This document shows, piece after piece, positions 27,285-35,256 of a stretch of DNA of 39,008 nt (the first letter of the stretch is position 1; each line of letters begins with the position of its first letter). The notes under the pieces were generated by a model. It worked only from the letters and a program-made list of their open reading frames with translations, searched no databases and was not told the DNA's origin. The stretch is from Pseudomonadota bacterium (lineage in GTDB: Bacteria; Pseudomonadota; Alphaproteobacteria; Acetobacterales; Acetobacteraceae), in the NCBI GenBank assembly GCA_021808315.1, contig JAKBBY010000008.1, forward strand, positions 1 to 39,008, in the 5' to 3' direction. Made by a program: the position numbers and the translations under genes.

Positions 27285-27977
27285 GTGATCGGATTTTTCA
27301 AACGTGACGATCCACCGAGCAACGCACCAACCAACACATCAACCGGCGATTTGGCGCGGCCCGCGCCGGACTCGACGACACCGGCATCACCGGAGATCGA
27401 TGACGGTCTCACCGTCCCGCCATTCCGCGCCGCCGAACCAGCACCGGCGCGCCACGCTGCCAACCCGATCGCCGGTTCCCCCGGTCCTCATGATCTGTCC
27501 AATAAGGAGAGTCCGATGGCTCGTTCACCCTTCGCCCCTGCCCCGAGCGCCCCGCTGAACCAAGCCGCCTCGCCCATGGCCACCGGCGCGCCGATGGGTT
27601 TTCGCACCCCATCCTCAGAAACGACAGAGCGGCGCACCCTGGTCGTTGGTCGTGGCATCAGCGTTCAAGGGCTGGTGCAGGATGCCGAACGGCTGGTGGT
27701 CGAAGGCCATGTCGAAGCCACCATGATCACCGCGACCGAACTCGCCATCACCCAAGGCGGCGTGTTCAAAGGTGAGGTTGAAGTCGAAGAGGCCGAAATC
27801 GCCGGCACGATTGACGGAACCTTGACCGCCCGCCACGCGCTGATCGTGCGCGGCACCGGCCGCGTGCTCGGCACCGCTCGCTGCCGCCGTTTGCAAGTCG
27901 AAGATGGCGGCCAAATCACTGGCCGCATCGAAATGCTCTCCGATACGCCCAGCCAGCACGATCCGGTGGTCGACTAA
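27285..27977 (+). CDS. Bactofilin (DUF583) cytoskeletal protein
   Basis: Bactofilins polymerise into non-polar filaments that position wall enzymes and shape the cell. The C-terminal half is the right-handed beta-helix repeat domain: LVVGRGISVQGLVQDAERLVVEGHVEA through GVFKGEVEVEEAEIAGTIDGTL to RCRRLQVEDGGQITG. The N-terminal half is Pro/Ala-rich and disordered. The track start at 27195 and the ATG at 27267 are less convincing than the GTG at 27285, which has GGAGG 8 bases upstream and gives a protein starting (V/M)IGFFKRDDPP, the membrane-targeting style seen in bactofilins; 230 residues. It leads an operon with a lipoprotein and gshB. Confidence 0.9.
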   Translation: MIGFFKRDDPPSNAPTNTSTGDLARPAPDSTTPASPEIDDGLTVPPFRAAEPAPARHAANPIAGSPGPHDLSNKESPMARSPFAPAPSAPLNQAASPMATGAPMGFRTPSSETTERRTLVVGRGISVQGLVQDAERLVVEGHVEATMITATELAITQGGVFKGEVEVEEAEIAGTIDGTLTARHALIVRGTGRVLGTARCRRLQVEDGGQITGRIEMLSDTPSQHDPVVD

Positions 27978-28006
27978 GCTTTGGCGCGCACCCACCGAAC
28001 GGGCCG

Positions 28007-28423
28007 ATGATGAACCCGGCGATGCCGCAAAAGCGTCGCGCACCTGCCGCCCACGCCAATGCCGTGCCTTGGCGTGGGTGGATGCGCCTCGCGCTCTTGC
28101 CTTTGGCCGCCGGATGGCTCGCCGGCTGTGCGACTCAATCGCCGCGGCTCAGCGACGCCAAAGCCAGCCCAGCCGCACCATCGCCGGCGCATCTGATCGG
28201 CGCCACCCCGGCCTTGCTGCGCGCCGCGCTGATCCCGCCAGTGCTCCGCCGTAAGGATGGTTCGGCTGAAGTGTTGGTCTATAATTCCCAAAAATGCCGT
28301 CTCGAAATCGTGCTATATCCCGGTGCCGGCGGCGGCAAGCTTGTTTCGTTAGCACAACCCATGCCGCGCTCTGTGCAGCTTTCCACCTGCATGGCCAGCC
28401 TGCAGCGAAACGGCACATCGTAA
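28007..28423 (+). CDS. Small hypothetical lipoprotein
   Basis: I do not recognise the family. The 138-residue product has a Lys/Arg-rich N-terminus, a hydrophobic stretch (MRLALLPLAAGW) and a lipobox LAGC followed by Ala-Thr-Gln, so it is a likely lipoprotein processed by signal peptidase II. An inner start at the Met before RLALL would give a normal short signal. The mature part is about 90 residues, Pro/Ala-rich first, then a compact piece with VLVYNSQKCRLEIVLYP and two Cys residues. It lies 29 bases after the bactofilin stop and 42 bases before gshB, suggesting a shared transcript. Confidence 0.7.
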   Translation: MMNPAMPQKRRAPAAHANAVPWRGWMRLALLPLAAGWLAGCATQSPRLSDAKASPAAPSPAHLIGATPALLRAALIPPVLRRKDGSAEVLVYNSQKCRLEIVLYPGAGGGKLVSLAQPMPRSVQLSTCMASLQRNGTS

Positions 28424-28465
28424 GGCAGTCAGTCGTGATGCGGTCAATCCAATAAGAGGGCGGTA

Positions 28466-29407
28466 ATGAGCATGTTGCGCGTGGCGGTTCAAATGGACCC
28501 GCTGGCAGATATCGATATTGACGGCGATTCCACCTTTGTGCTGATGCTGGAGGCCCAAAAGCGCGGCCATCGTCTGTGGCATTACGGCGTGAGCGATCTC
28601 TGGTTCGATTGCGGCACCGTGCGCGCCCGCGTTCGCCCGGTAACCGTGCGACGGGTCAAGGGCGATCATTTCACCCTTGGCGCGCCCGAAATTGTCGATC
28701 TCGCGACAATGGATGTGGTGCTGATGCGCCAAGACCCGCCCTTCGACATGGGCTATATCACCGCGACGCATTTGCTGGAGCAAATCCATCCGAAAACCCT
28801 GGTGGTCAATAATCCGGCCTCGGTGCGCAACGCCCCGGAAAAATTGCTGGTCACCGAATTTCCCACCCTGATGCCCCCCACCATGATCGCGCGTGATCGT
28901 GCCGCGATCGCCGCGTTCCGCGCCCAACATCAGGACATTATCGTCAAGCCGCTGTTCGGCAATGGCGGCGCGGGGGTGTTTCGCATCCGCCCCGATGATG
29001 AAAATCTCGGCTCCCTGCTCGATATGTTCCTCGGCGCCTCGCGCGAGCCGGTGATGATCCAACGCTACGAGCCCGCCGTGCGCGCGGGCGATAAGCGGAT
29101 CATCCTGATTGATGGCGAGGCGATGGGGGCGATCAACCGGGTGCCGATGCCAGGCGATGTCCGCTCGAACATGCATGCCGGTGGCCGCGCTGAACCCGCT
29201 GCGCTGACCAGCCGCGATCGCGAAATTTGCGCGGCGATTGGCCCGCTCTTGCGTGAGCGTGGCCTCTTATTCACGGGCATCGATGTCATCGGCGATTATC
29301 TCACCGAGATCAACGTCACCTCTCCCACCGGCCTTCAACAAGTCGCCCGGTTCGATGGCGTGCAGCTCGAAGCATCGATTTGGGATCGCATCGAAGCCCG
29401 CCGCTGA
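28466..29407 (+). CDS. gshB: Glutathione synthetase
   Basis: GshB ligates gamma-glutamylcysteine and glycine with ATP in the cytoplasm. The protein has the family start [26 protein letters not shown], the flexible ATP-grasp loop [15 protein letters not shown], and the C-terminal metal-site segment [12 protein letters not shown]. The length of 313 residues is standard. AGAGGG precedes the ATG at 28466. The partner gshA is not in the window. It is the last gene of the bactofilin-lipoprotein-gshB run. Confidence 0.95.
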   Translation: MSMLRVAVQMDPLADIDIDGDSTFVLMLEAQKRGHRLWHYGVSDLWFDCGTVRARVRPVTVRRVKGDHFTLGAPEIVDLATMDVVLMRQDPPFDMGYITATHLLEQIHPKTLVVNNPASVRNAPEKLLVTEFPTLMPPTMIARDRAAIAAFRAQHQDIIVKPLFGNGGAGVFRIRPDDENLGSLLDMFLGASREPVMIQRYEPAVRAGDKRIILIDGEAMGAINRVPMPGDVRSNMHAGGRAEPAALTSRDREICAAIGPLLRERGLLFTGIDVIGDYLTEINVTSPTGLQQVARFDGVQLEASIWDRIEARR

Positions 29408-29442
29408 CCCGGCGCTCGGGCGCACTCCCCCATCCTTGACCG

Positions 29443-29467
29443 ATTTGCGCAAAATATTTGTGCAAAT
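29443..29467. promoter_or_regulatory. 11-bp inverted repeat, operator-like
   Basis: ATTTGCGCAAA-ATA-TTTGTGCAAAT is a palindrome with 11-bp arms and one G/T mismatch. Each arm contains its own TTTGYGCAAA palindrome, so it also reads as two tandem sites 13 bases apart. The right arm overlaps the proposed -35 box of the DUF2177 gene. This arrangement suits binding of a dimeric repressor; the regulator is unknown. Confidence 0.5.
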
Positions 29468-29487
29468 TTACGGCTCATCGTCATAAT
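29458..29487 (+). promoter_or_regulatory. Putative sigma70-type promoter of the DUF2177 gene
   Basis: TTGTGC as -35 and CATAAT as -10 are spaced by 18 bases. The -10 matches the consensus at five of six positions; the -35 only at the first three. Transcription would begin about 85 bases before the DUF2177 ATG. The inverted repeat covers the -35. Confidence 0.4.
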
Positions 29488-29579
29488 ATTGAGTAACGAA
29501 GCGCCGAACCGGGTTGTCAGCCACGCCCAGCTATGTCAGCGATGCAATAGGTTTGCTTGCTCACGTTTGAGGAAACACC

Positions 29580-29999
29580 ATGCGCCGCCCGGTTCTGCTC
29601 TATATCGTGATGCTCATCGCCTATCTGGTGATTGATTCGGTCTGGCTGACCTTCACCTCGAATGCAATCTATCGCGCAACGCTCGGCGATATCTTGCTGC
29701 CCGGCTTTCGCCTCGCCCCGGCCATCGCCGTCTATTTTTTGCAAGTTCTCGGCCTAGTGGTGTTCGTCATGCCGCGCGCCATTGCCTCCGGGCGCGGCAT
29801 CACCGCCTTGGTCTACGGCGCCGCCTTCGGCCTGTTCACCTACGGTCTCTACGATTTGACCAACGACGCGACGCTGCGCCACTGGACGTTACCGCTCACG
29901 TTGACCGACATGGCCTGGGGTGCCGTCGTGTCCGGGCTGGTGTCGCTGATCGGTCTCATGTTCGCCCGACGCTTCGGGCGCCAGCGGATTTTCTCATAA
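29580..29999 (+). CDS. DUF2177 family membrane protein
   Basis: This 139-residue inner-membrane protein matches DUF2177, whose function is unknown. Four hydrophobic segments are visible: LLYIVMLIAYLVIDSVWL, AIAVYFLQVLGLVVFVMP, ALVYGAAFGLFTYGLYDLTN and MAWGAVVSGLVSLIGLMFA. The conserved DSVWLTF and YGLYDLTNDATL stretches support the family call. GAGGA precedes the ATG. A candidate promoter with an overlapping palindrome lies upstream. It converges on the small His/Ala-rich gene. Confidence 0.88.
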   Translation: MRRPVLLYIVMLIAYLVIDSVWLTFTSNAIYRATLGDILLPGFRLAPAIAVYFLQVLGLVVFVMPRAIASGRGITALVYGAAFGLFTYGLYDLTNDATLRHWTLPLTLTDMAWGAVVSGLVSLIGLMFARRFGRQRIFS

Positions 30000-30097
30000 C
30001 CCCCTAATCCACGACCAAATCCACAATTTCACACCGCAGCGCTGCTGAGCAACGCAACGACTGATATTTCCTGGGCATCTGGCAAGAAGAAACTGAA

Positions 30098-30117
30098 TTG
30101 CGGCGCGTATGCCGCAA
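30098..30117 (-). terminator. Hairpin downstream of the His/Ala-rich gene
   Basis: TTGCGGC and GCCGCAA form a perfect 7-bp stem with a 6-base loop. On the minus strand it is followed by TTCAGTTTCTTCTTG. It may end the small-protein transcript, the convergent DUF2177 transcript, or both. Confidence 0.45.
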
Positions 30118-30133
30118 CTCAGCCCCTCAATCA

Positions 30134-30153
30134 CCTCACCGCAAGCGGCGAGG
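30134..30153 (-). terminator. Strong GC hairpin just after the His/Ala-rich gene
   Basis: As minus-strand RNA, CCTCGCCGC-TT-GCGGTGAGG pairs over 9 bp including one G-U. It starts 8 bases past the stop codon. It could stabilise the 3' end of the mRNA or act with the next hairpin in termination. Confidence 0.4.
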
Positions 30154-30161
30154 CACGATCA

Positions 30162-30359
30162 TCATGCTTTGGCATGCTGCGATGATTTATGCGCATCGGT
30201 GGTATTTTGATGCGCCGTCGTCGATAAATTTGCGGCCTTGGTCGCGTGCTCAAGCGCCGATTTTTGATCGCCCTTGCCATGCTGCTCGGCGGCCATGTGA
30301 TGGGCCTTGGCGGTCTCTTCGTGGGATTTAGCAGCGGTTTGGTGGCTGGTTGCGGACAT
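30162..30359 (-). CDS. Small His/Ala/Lys-rich hydrophilic protein
   Basis: This 65-residue protein has no membrane segment or signal peptide and is made almost entirely of Ala, His, Lys, Ser, Thr, Gln and Glu, with repeating AxxH/HxxA spacing (for example SHEETAKAHHMAAEQH and ALEHATKAANLS). It should form amphipathic helices. Similar small proteins are annotated only as hypothetical; a stress- or desiccation-related role is often suspected but not shown here. AAGGAA precedes the ATG at good spacing, and hairpins follow the stop. The out-of-frame track ORF 30131-30376 covers the same DNA and has no such support. Confidence 0.75.
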   Translation of the reverse strand: MSATSHQTAAKSHEETAKAHHMAAEQHGKGDQKSALEHATKAANLSTTAHQNTTDAHKSSQHAKA

Positions 30360-30404
30360 GGTGTTTTCCTTTTCAATCGGCGCGCCAGCCCAATGCCAGC
30401 GCGC

Positions 30405-30455
30405 TGTAGAGCAAAACCATAATCACAAAAAGCCGCGCTAAAGTTCCGCTCTACA
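30405..30455. repeat. 8-bp inverted repeat upstream of the His/Ala-rich gene
   Basis: TGTAGAGC (30405-30412) and GCTCTACA (30448-30455) are a perfect inverted repeat around a 35-base spacer, in the promoter region of the small protein gene. Next to the distal arm, the minus strand reads GGAAC, the -35 core of EcfG-type promoters, but no good -10 partner follows. Confidence 0.35.
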
Positions 30456-30504
30456 CAGCATCATGTCGTTCGCGCCAATCATATAAACAACCGCCCTAAT
30501 AAAT

Positions 30505-30541
30505 ATGGGCAATTATTTATCGAAAAGAAATAAACGCCCAT
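30505..30541 (-). terminator. Terminator of isocitrate dehydrogenase gene
   Basis: On the minus strand ATGGGC-GT-TTATTT pairs with AAATAA-TT-GCCCAT around a 9-base loop, followed by the T/A-rich ATATTTATTAG. It begins 21 bases after the icd stop. Confidence 0.55.
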
Positions 30542-30562
30542 TAATCTCCAATATAGAAATAT

Positions 30563-32026
30563 TTAGCTTTCACCCTGAGGCCGCTCAAATGCATCTTTAC
30601 TGTCAAAACGTTGCAATTTTTCAACATGCATCCAGGAATGGCGGCTGCCAATCGCTTTGACCAAATCGGCAATCCCTTGCGGTGGGTTGCCCTGCGCCGG
30701 GGCTTTCAGCATGAACCGGCAATCGAAATGATCGACCAGGAATGTCTGCCCGCCCGTCGCCGGCCAAACCTGCACCCCCCGGTTCGAAATACTATCAAGC
30801 CGGAGTTGGCTGCCCTCGGCAATCGCCGTCAATGAAGCGCCTAACTCCGCCGCCGATAAATCAGACTCGATAAAGATATCAACCCCAATCAATTCGCGTG
30901 ATTTCGGCTCGGTATGCGCCGTCAGGTCCGGCCAAGGCGTCAGCGTCAACGGGCTATAAGCGCGCGACGGCAAATTGCTGGAGCGGCCCAGATTCTCAAT
31001 CACCTGCCCCACAAATTGATCCGTACCCACCCCGTGACCGCGCGGCGATAAATCGCCAGTCAAATTCTTGCCTTCGGCCAAGGTAATAAACAAAGCCTGT
31101 TCAATCGTCGCGGCGGCCTCGAACGCGCCGATATGGCGCAGCAACATAATCCCTGCCGAGAGCAACGCTGTCGGGTTGGCGAGGCCCTTGCCGGCAATGG
31201 TCGGCGCTGAGCCATGCACCGCCTCAAAAATCGCCACATGATCCCCTAAATTGGCCGAGGGCGCGATGCCCAAGCCCCCCACCAAACCCGCCGCGAGATC
31301 GGAAATAATGTCGCCATTCATGTTGGACGTGACGATCACATCGAACTGCTCCGGCGCAATCACCAGCTGGTGGGCGCAATTATCGATAATAATATGATCG
31401 CGGACGATGCCCGGATAATCCGGCCCTACCTGCTCAAATACCCGCTTCATCATGCCCTCGGTCAGTTTCATGATGTTGGCTTTGGTCGCACAGGTGACTT
31501 TTTTGCGGTCTTCCGCCAGCGCCAAGCCAAAAGCGGCGCGAATAATCCGCTCGCAGCCCGGTCGCGTCATCAGTTTCAAGCATTGTGCGACATCGGGCGT
31601 CTGCATATGCTCAATACCAGCATACACATCCTCAACATTTTCGCGCACAATCACCATGTCGATGCCGCGTCCGGTGAATGGCGTCTTAATCCCTGGCAGC
31701 TCACGCACCGGGCGAATATTGGCATAGAGTTCAAAATGCTTGCGCAATGTCACGTTCGCCGATTTTTCGCCAAAGCCAACCGGCGTTTCCAACGGGCCCT
31801 TGAGCGCCAGACCATTTTTCGCAATTGAATCCAGCGTCTCGCGGGGCGCGCCGGAGGGAATTCCCTTTTTGAACACCGCCGCCCCGGCTTCCGCCAACTC
31901 CCACTCAACCGGCGCCTGGGCGGCCGCAAAAATCCGCCGCGTGGCGTCGAAAACCTCCATCCCAATGCCATCGCCCGGCAGGGCGGTCACGCGGGTTTTG
32001 GTGCTGGTGGCGTGGGTCTGTGTCAT
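30563..32026 (-). CDS. icd: Isocitrate dehydrogenase, long Thermus-type
   Basis: This TCA-cycle enzyme oxidises isocitrate to 2-oxoglutarate and CO2. The isocitrate-binding stretch [20 protein letters not shown], the [12 protein letters not shown] loop and the metal-binding [20 protein letters not shown] are clear. The cofactor loop reads [21 protein letters not shown] enzymes usually have Lys-Tyr where Thr-Ile stands, so NAD use is plausible. After the catalytic core there is an extra domain of about 140 residues, as in Thermus-type enzymes. The track start is 35 codons too early; AGGGGA precedes the ATG at 32026, giving 487 residues. A terminator follows. Confidence 0.92.
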   Translation of the reverse strand: MTQTHATSTKTRVTALPGDGIGMEVFDATRRIFAAAQAPVEWELAEAGAAVFKKGIPSGAPRETLDSIAKNGLALKGPLETPVGFGEKSANVTLRKHFELYANIRPVRELPGIKTPFTGRGIDMVIVRENVEDVYAGIEHMQTPDVAQCLKLMTRPGCERIIRAAFGLALAEDRKKVTCATKANIMKLTEGMMKRVFEQVGPDYPGIVRDHIIIDNCAHQLVIAPEQFDVIVTSNMNGDIISDLAAGLVGGLGIAPSANLGDHVAIFEAVHGSAPTIAGKGLANPTALLSAGIMLLRHIGAFEAAATIEQALFITLAEGKNLTGDLSPRGHGVGTDQFVGQVIENLGRSSNLPSRAYSPLTLTPWPDLTAHTEPKSRELIGVDIFIESDLSAAELGASLTAIAEGSQLRLDSISNRGVQVWPATGGQTFLVDHFDCRFMLKAPAQGNPPQGIADLVKAIGSRHSWMHVEKLQRFDSKDAFERPQGES

Positions 32027-32210
32027 CGCAATTCCCCTAAGCGTTGCAGAATGAACGTCTGCCGCCTCTATAAGCAATTCGCCGGGTCGGTGCCATCGCA
32101 CCGCAGCACGGGACACCAGACCGCAACGCACATATCGATGCTGGGTTTCCCGATTATGACCTGATCATCGGTTTGAAAACCGCCCGATCCGTCGCACTTG
32201 CCCGCTTATG

Positions 32211-33377
32211 TCAGCCGTTAGCGCCAATATGACGGACCAGATTAATCAATGTCTTGCGCAACCGCTCGGCAGCCACCTGCAAAACGCCAAGCTCGTTAAA
32301 TTCAGTCTGCACAACCGGCTCTTCAAGTTTTTCACCAAACGAGATCGCGCGCACCCGCTCGGTGAGCAGGCTCAACGGCGTCAAAATCCGTCGATTGACA
32401 AAGTTACGCAAATTAAGCCCGACACCGATAAAGATGATCAGCGAAAAAAACAAACTCAGGCCAAAAATCGTATAAGCAGTCTGCAAAATGCCCGACACAT
32501 CGACCCCGAACACCACAGAGCCAAACATTTTTCCGGTAAAATCTTTCAGCGGCAACACAAAGAGTTGATAGGATTTACCGGTGCCAATCGAGGTGGTCGT
32601 CGAAAATCTTGGGTCGATATCGCTCGGATGATGTTGCAAAAACTGCGTGAGCGAAGGCGAGTTGGTGAATTTAACCTGATAAGGCCCAATCATCGGCGCT
32701 TTCGGCCCTGCTTCCTTGGTGTTCGGTGGCTCCTGGATCAGCACCGAAACCACGCTACCGGGAATATCCTGAATAATGGTGCGGAAAATCGCGGTCACTG
32801 GCAATGAAATCTGAGCGGTGCCCACTGGAACGTTGCTGGCCGATAACACCGGTGCCACGCCGCTAATCGCATAGCCGATTTTCATCAATCCAAAATCACT
32901 GACCGGCTGGCCCGATTTCAACACGGTGCGAATATCGGGCCGGGCAATCGTGGTATCGCCATAAAGATGCGGTTTGTTGGCGCGGAACAACACGTGATGA
33001 TCTTGAATGAACACCACAATTGCCCGGCCATATTGTTGCTGCAGCGCCTTCCATACACTGCGCGATTGCAGCGCGAGCAGGGTGCGCTGCTGCTTGGACG
33101 GCGGCATGGCAAACGCCTCGACGATATTCGGGTTCGCCGCCAAAGCACTCGCCTCGGCCAGCGCTTGACCCGCATAGACTTCGCGCAGCCGATCAAACTC
33201 GTTGCGAACATTGACGACTTGCTGTTGTTCCGCGCGCTGAATAATCAAATATTGTCCAACGGCGCCAATGAATAAAATCACCAAGGCGTTCAGCAGCATC
33301 GCCGGGATCAAAAACCGAATGAATTCGGCGCGAAGCGTGAGGCCGCGGACAGCCCCCGTTTTGGGTTTTACGGCCAT
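32211..33377 (-). CDS. Cache-like sensor with HAMP domain, no output domain
   Basis: This inner-membrane protein has a signal-anchor helix (about residues 18-45), a periplasmic region of some 250 residues resembling a double Cache sensor, a second helix (about 301-323) and a HAMP domain (about 324-376, with RRILTPLSLLTERVRAIS and EFNELGVLQVAAERLRK). It then stops, at 388 residues. Chemoreceptor, kinase, GGDEF or other output modules normally follow HAMP; none is present and the next DNA has no matching downstream frame. The track starts at a TTG (33395), which overlaps the upstream stop by 4 bp; I list the ATG at 33377, but both are possible. It is coupled to the acidic Pro-rich gene upstream. 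Confidence 0.8.
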   Translation of the reverse strand: MAVKPKTGAVRGLTLRAEFIRFLIPAMLLNALVILFIGAVGQYLIIQRAEQQQVVNVRNEFDRLREVYAGQALAEASALAANPNIVEAFAMPPSKQQRTLLALQSRSVWKALQQQYGRAIVVFIQDHHVLFRANKPHLYGDTTIARPDIRTVLKSGQPVSDFGLMKIGYAISGVAPVLSASNVPVGTAQISLPVTAIFRTIIQDIPGSVVSVLIQEPPNTKEAGPKAPMIGPYQVKFTNSPSLTQFLQHHPSDIDPRFSTTTSIGTGKSYQLFVLPLKDFTGKMFGSVVFGVDVSGILQTAYTIFGLSLFFSLIIFIGVGLNLRNFVNRRILTPLSLLTERVRAISFGEKLEEPVVQTEFNELGVLQVAAERLRKTLINLVRHIGANG

Positions 33378-33391
33378 CGATCGTGCTCTTT

Positions 33392-34609
33392 TCAATCGTG
33401 CTCAAGGAATATACTGGCGAATACCGACCGGTCGATCCCATAGGGTGCCGATGGTTCAGCCTTTGGCGGACGCGGTGGCGGCGGGATCTCCGTATCATCC
33501 GCCGGACGTTGATTGAGGCCCGAATTCAGCTCGGGCTTAGGATCGGTATTCCAAGCGGGATCAGAATTCCAATCCGCATCCCAATCGGTCTCCAATGCCG
33601 CGCCACGATCCGGCGCCCCATCCGCCCGCAAATCCGGCTCGTCTTCCGGCGGCAGAATTTCGAGTGTCCGCGCTGATTCAAATCCGCGCGGCACCCGCAG
33701 CGCCATCTCATAATATTCAGGGTCCACCCCGGCATCGGAGGCTAACACGCGCCCATTCGGCGCGGTAATGATCGGCTGGGGCACCGCCGTCACCGGATCG
33801 GGCGTCACCGGCCAGGCCGATATTGGCAAATGAGCCATGCCCGGATCAGCGACCATCTCGTGATCGATCACATTGCCATGGCCCGATCGGCGCATCGGTT
33901 CCACAAACTCAACCGGCTCTGCCTCGGCGTGATGGGCATCCAGCAGAATCGCAGCCTCTCCTGCCGATACCGGATCCATCAGCGCATCGGACGGCGGCTC
34001 GTGCTCAACCGGCGTTACCATTTCCGCCAACACCGGCTCGGCCCCCACCGATTCCGGCGCGAGTGCTGGTTCGTCTGATTCTGGCTCCGGTTCTGATCCT
34101 GGTTCTGGTCCTGGCAAAACCTGATCAACGGGGTCCGCAGCCGTCGCGAGCGCCTCATGCTCCGCCGGTTCGATGATTTTTGGAATTTCGGCGACCTCAG
34201 CACCCACCGGCGTTGCCACCGCTTTCGGAGCTGCGACCATTGTCGCCGCCTCAACCGGCGTTTCAGCCCGCGCCGCAGCTGGTGCCGCGGTTGGCGCCGG
34301 CGCCGGTTGCGCGCTCAGCCGCGCCTCGCTCAGTCGGCGAATACTGGCAATCGGGTCTTGCGGCAACGGCCCGCTGAAATCATCCATGATCGAGAGAATA
34401 CGGTCCGCCAAGGCCGAGCAATCTGCACGGTTCAAGTTACCGCCAAGTTCCTGCAGCAAAAAGCGGGTCACCGTTTGCGTCGGATCACGCTCGAAATCCG
34501 GCGCAAAATTGGCCTCCCAACGCACCATCATGTCCAAAGCGCGCGGCGCTGGCACCGTGCCGCGCAAGGTTCCCCACAAAATCCGCCGAATTCTTGCGCT
34601 GGCATCCAT
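33392..34609 (-). CDS. Acidic, Pro/Ala/Glu-rich protein of unknown function
   Basis: I do not recognise this protein. With the ATG at 34609 it has 405 residues: an ordered N-terminal part of about 100 residues (ARIRRILWGTLRGTVPAPRAL, then a helical LLQELGGNLNRADCSALADRILSIMDDFS), a long low-complexity acidic middle (PGPEPGSEPEPESDEPALAPE), and a short conserved-looking tail (GIDRSVFASIFLEHD). There is no signal peptide or membrane helix. It may be a cytoplasmic scaffold. The track start at 34711 would add 34 less protein-like residues. Its stop nearly overlaps the Cache-HAMP gene, and it is divergent from the roadblock gene, so the three may work together. Confidence 0.7.
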   Translation of the reverse strand: MDASARIRRILWGTLRGTVPAPRALDMMVRWEANFAPDFERDPTQTVTRFLLQELGGNLNRADCSALADRILSIMDDFSGPLPQDPIASIRRLSEARLSAQPAPAPTAAPAAARAETPVEAATMVAAPKAVATPVGAEVAEIPKIIEPAEHEALATAADPVDQVLPGPEPGSEPEPESDEPALAPESVGAEPVLAEMVTPVEHEPPSDALMDPVSAGEAAILLDAHHAEAEPVEFVEPMRRSGHGNVIDHEMVADPGMAHLPISAWPVTPDPVTAVPQPIITAPNGRVLASDAGVDPEYYEMALRVPRGFESARTLEILPPEDEPDLRADGAPDRGAALETDWDADWNSDPAWNTDPKPELNSGLNQRPADDTEIPPPPRPPKAEPSAPYGIDRSVFASIFLEHD

Positions 34610-34837
34610 CACGCTAACCCCCGCATCCTTCAAAGCCGCGCCCGATGGCTCGCCCGATGCAGGACCAATCCTGATGAAGAACAAACCAGCGTGGAGAGTG
34701 GGCGCGCGCATTCATGACAAATGTCTCTAGCGCAGCCTGAAATGTTATTCCAGCGTGTTTATTCTTTCTTGGGTTGTGTTCGGCCACGTTGTTCTCTTCA
34801 CGGGTGGCAGGGCGCGTGCTATCCGGCATTCATGGAA

Positions 34838-34868
34838 AACGATCAAGTCGATTTGCCGTCCGATCGTT
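34838..34868. promoter_or_regulatory. 7-bp inverted repeat in the roadblock gene leader
   Basis: AACGATC (34838-34844) and GATCGTT (34862-34868) are a perfect inverted repeat with a 17-base spacer, ending just before the GAGGAG ribosome-binding site of the roadblock gene. It could be an operator or an mRNA hairpin affecting translation. Confidence 0.35.
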
Positions 34869-34890
34869 GAGACCTTGAGGAGCCGCGACG

Positions 34891-35256
34891 ATGAGCGAAA
34901 GTCAATTACGGGCAATATTATTGGGATTGCGCGCCTTGTCGCCGGATATTCTGGCCTCTGCGGTCATTTCGACCGATGGTTTGGTCATCGCCTCGGCCCT
35001 CCCGAATGATCTCGATGAAGATCGCGTCGGCGCCATGGCCACCGCCATGCTGAATTTTGGCGCCCGGATTTCCAAAGAGCTCGCCCGCGGCGCGCTCGAT
35101 CAGGTGGTGATCAAAGGGCAAGGCGGCTATGTGGTGCTCGAATTTGTGGGCGTCGATGCGCTGCTCTGCATCGTCACGGGCGGCGATGCCAAACTCGGCC
35201 TCGTGCTGATGGCCGCCAGCCGCGGCGCGTCCGCCTTGAACGAGGCGCTGGGCTAA
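34891..35256 (+). CDS. Roadblock/LC7 domain protein
   Basis: This 121-residue cytoplasmic protein is a single roadblock/LC7 fold, the family of bacterial MglB. Typical features are the N-terminal helix LRAILLGLRALSPDILASAVISTDGLVIAS, the central DLDEDRVGAMATAMLNFGARISKEL and the strand QVVIKGQGGYVVLEFVG. Relatives act as GTPase regulators or assembly platforms as dimers. No Ras-like GTPase gene is nearby. GAGGAG precedes the ATG at ideal spacing. It is divergent from the acidic Pro-rich gene and the Cache-HAMP gene, which may be its partners. Confidence 0.9.
   Translation: MSESQLRAILLGLRALSPDILASAVISTDGLVIASALPNDLDEDRVGAMATAMLNFGARISKELARGALDQVVIKGQGGYVVLEFVGVDALLCIVTGGDAKLGLVLMAASRGASALNEALG

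Noticed and set aside
28349-29176. 275-residue - strand ORF
   Set aside because: It is antisense to gshB, whose ATP-grasp motifs are unambiguous.
30131-30376. 81-residue - strand ORF covering the His/Ala-rich gene in another frame
   Set aside because: It lacks a placed ribosome-binding site; the 65-residue frame has AAGGAA before its ATG and a coherent composition.
32160-32200. Stretch resembling a tRNA or terminator hairpin (CGGTTTGAAAACCG)
   Set aside because: No acceptor stem, T-loop or cloverleaf can be drawn, and the hairpin loop is only two bases with no T-run.
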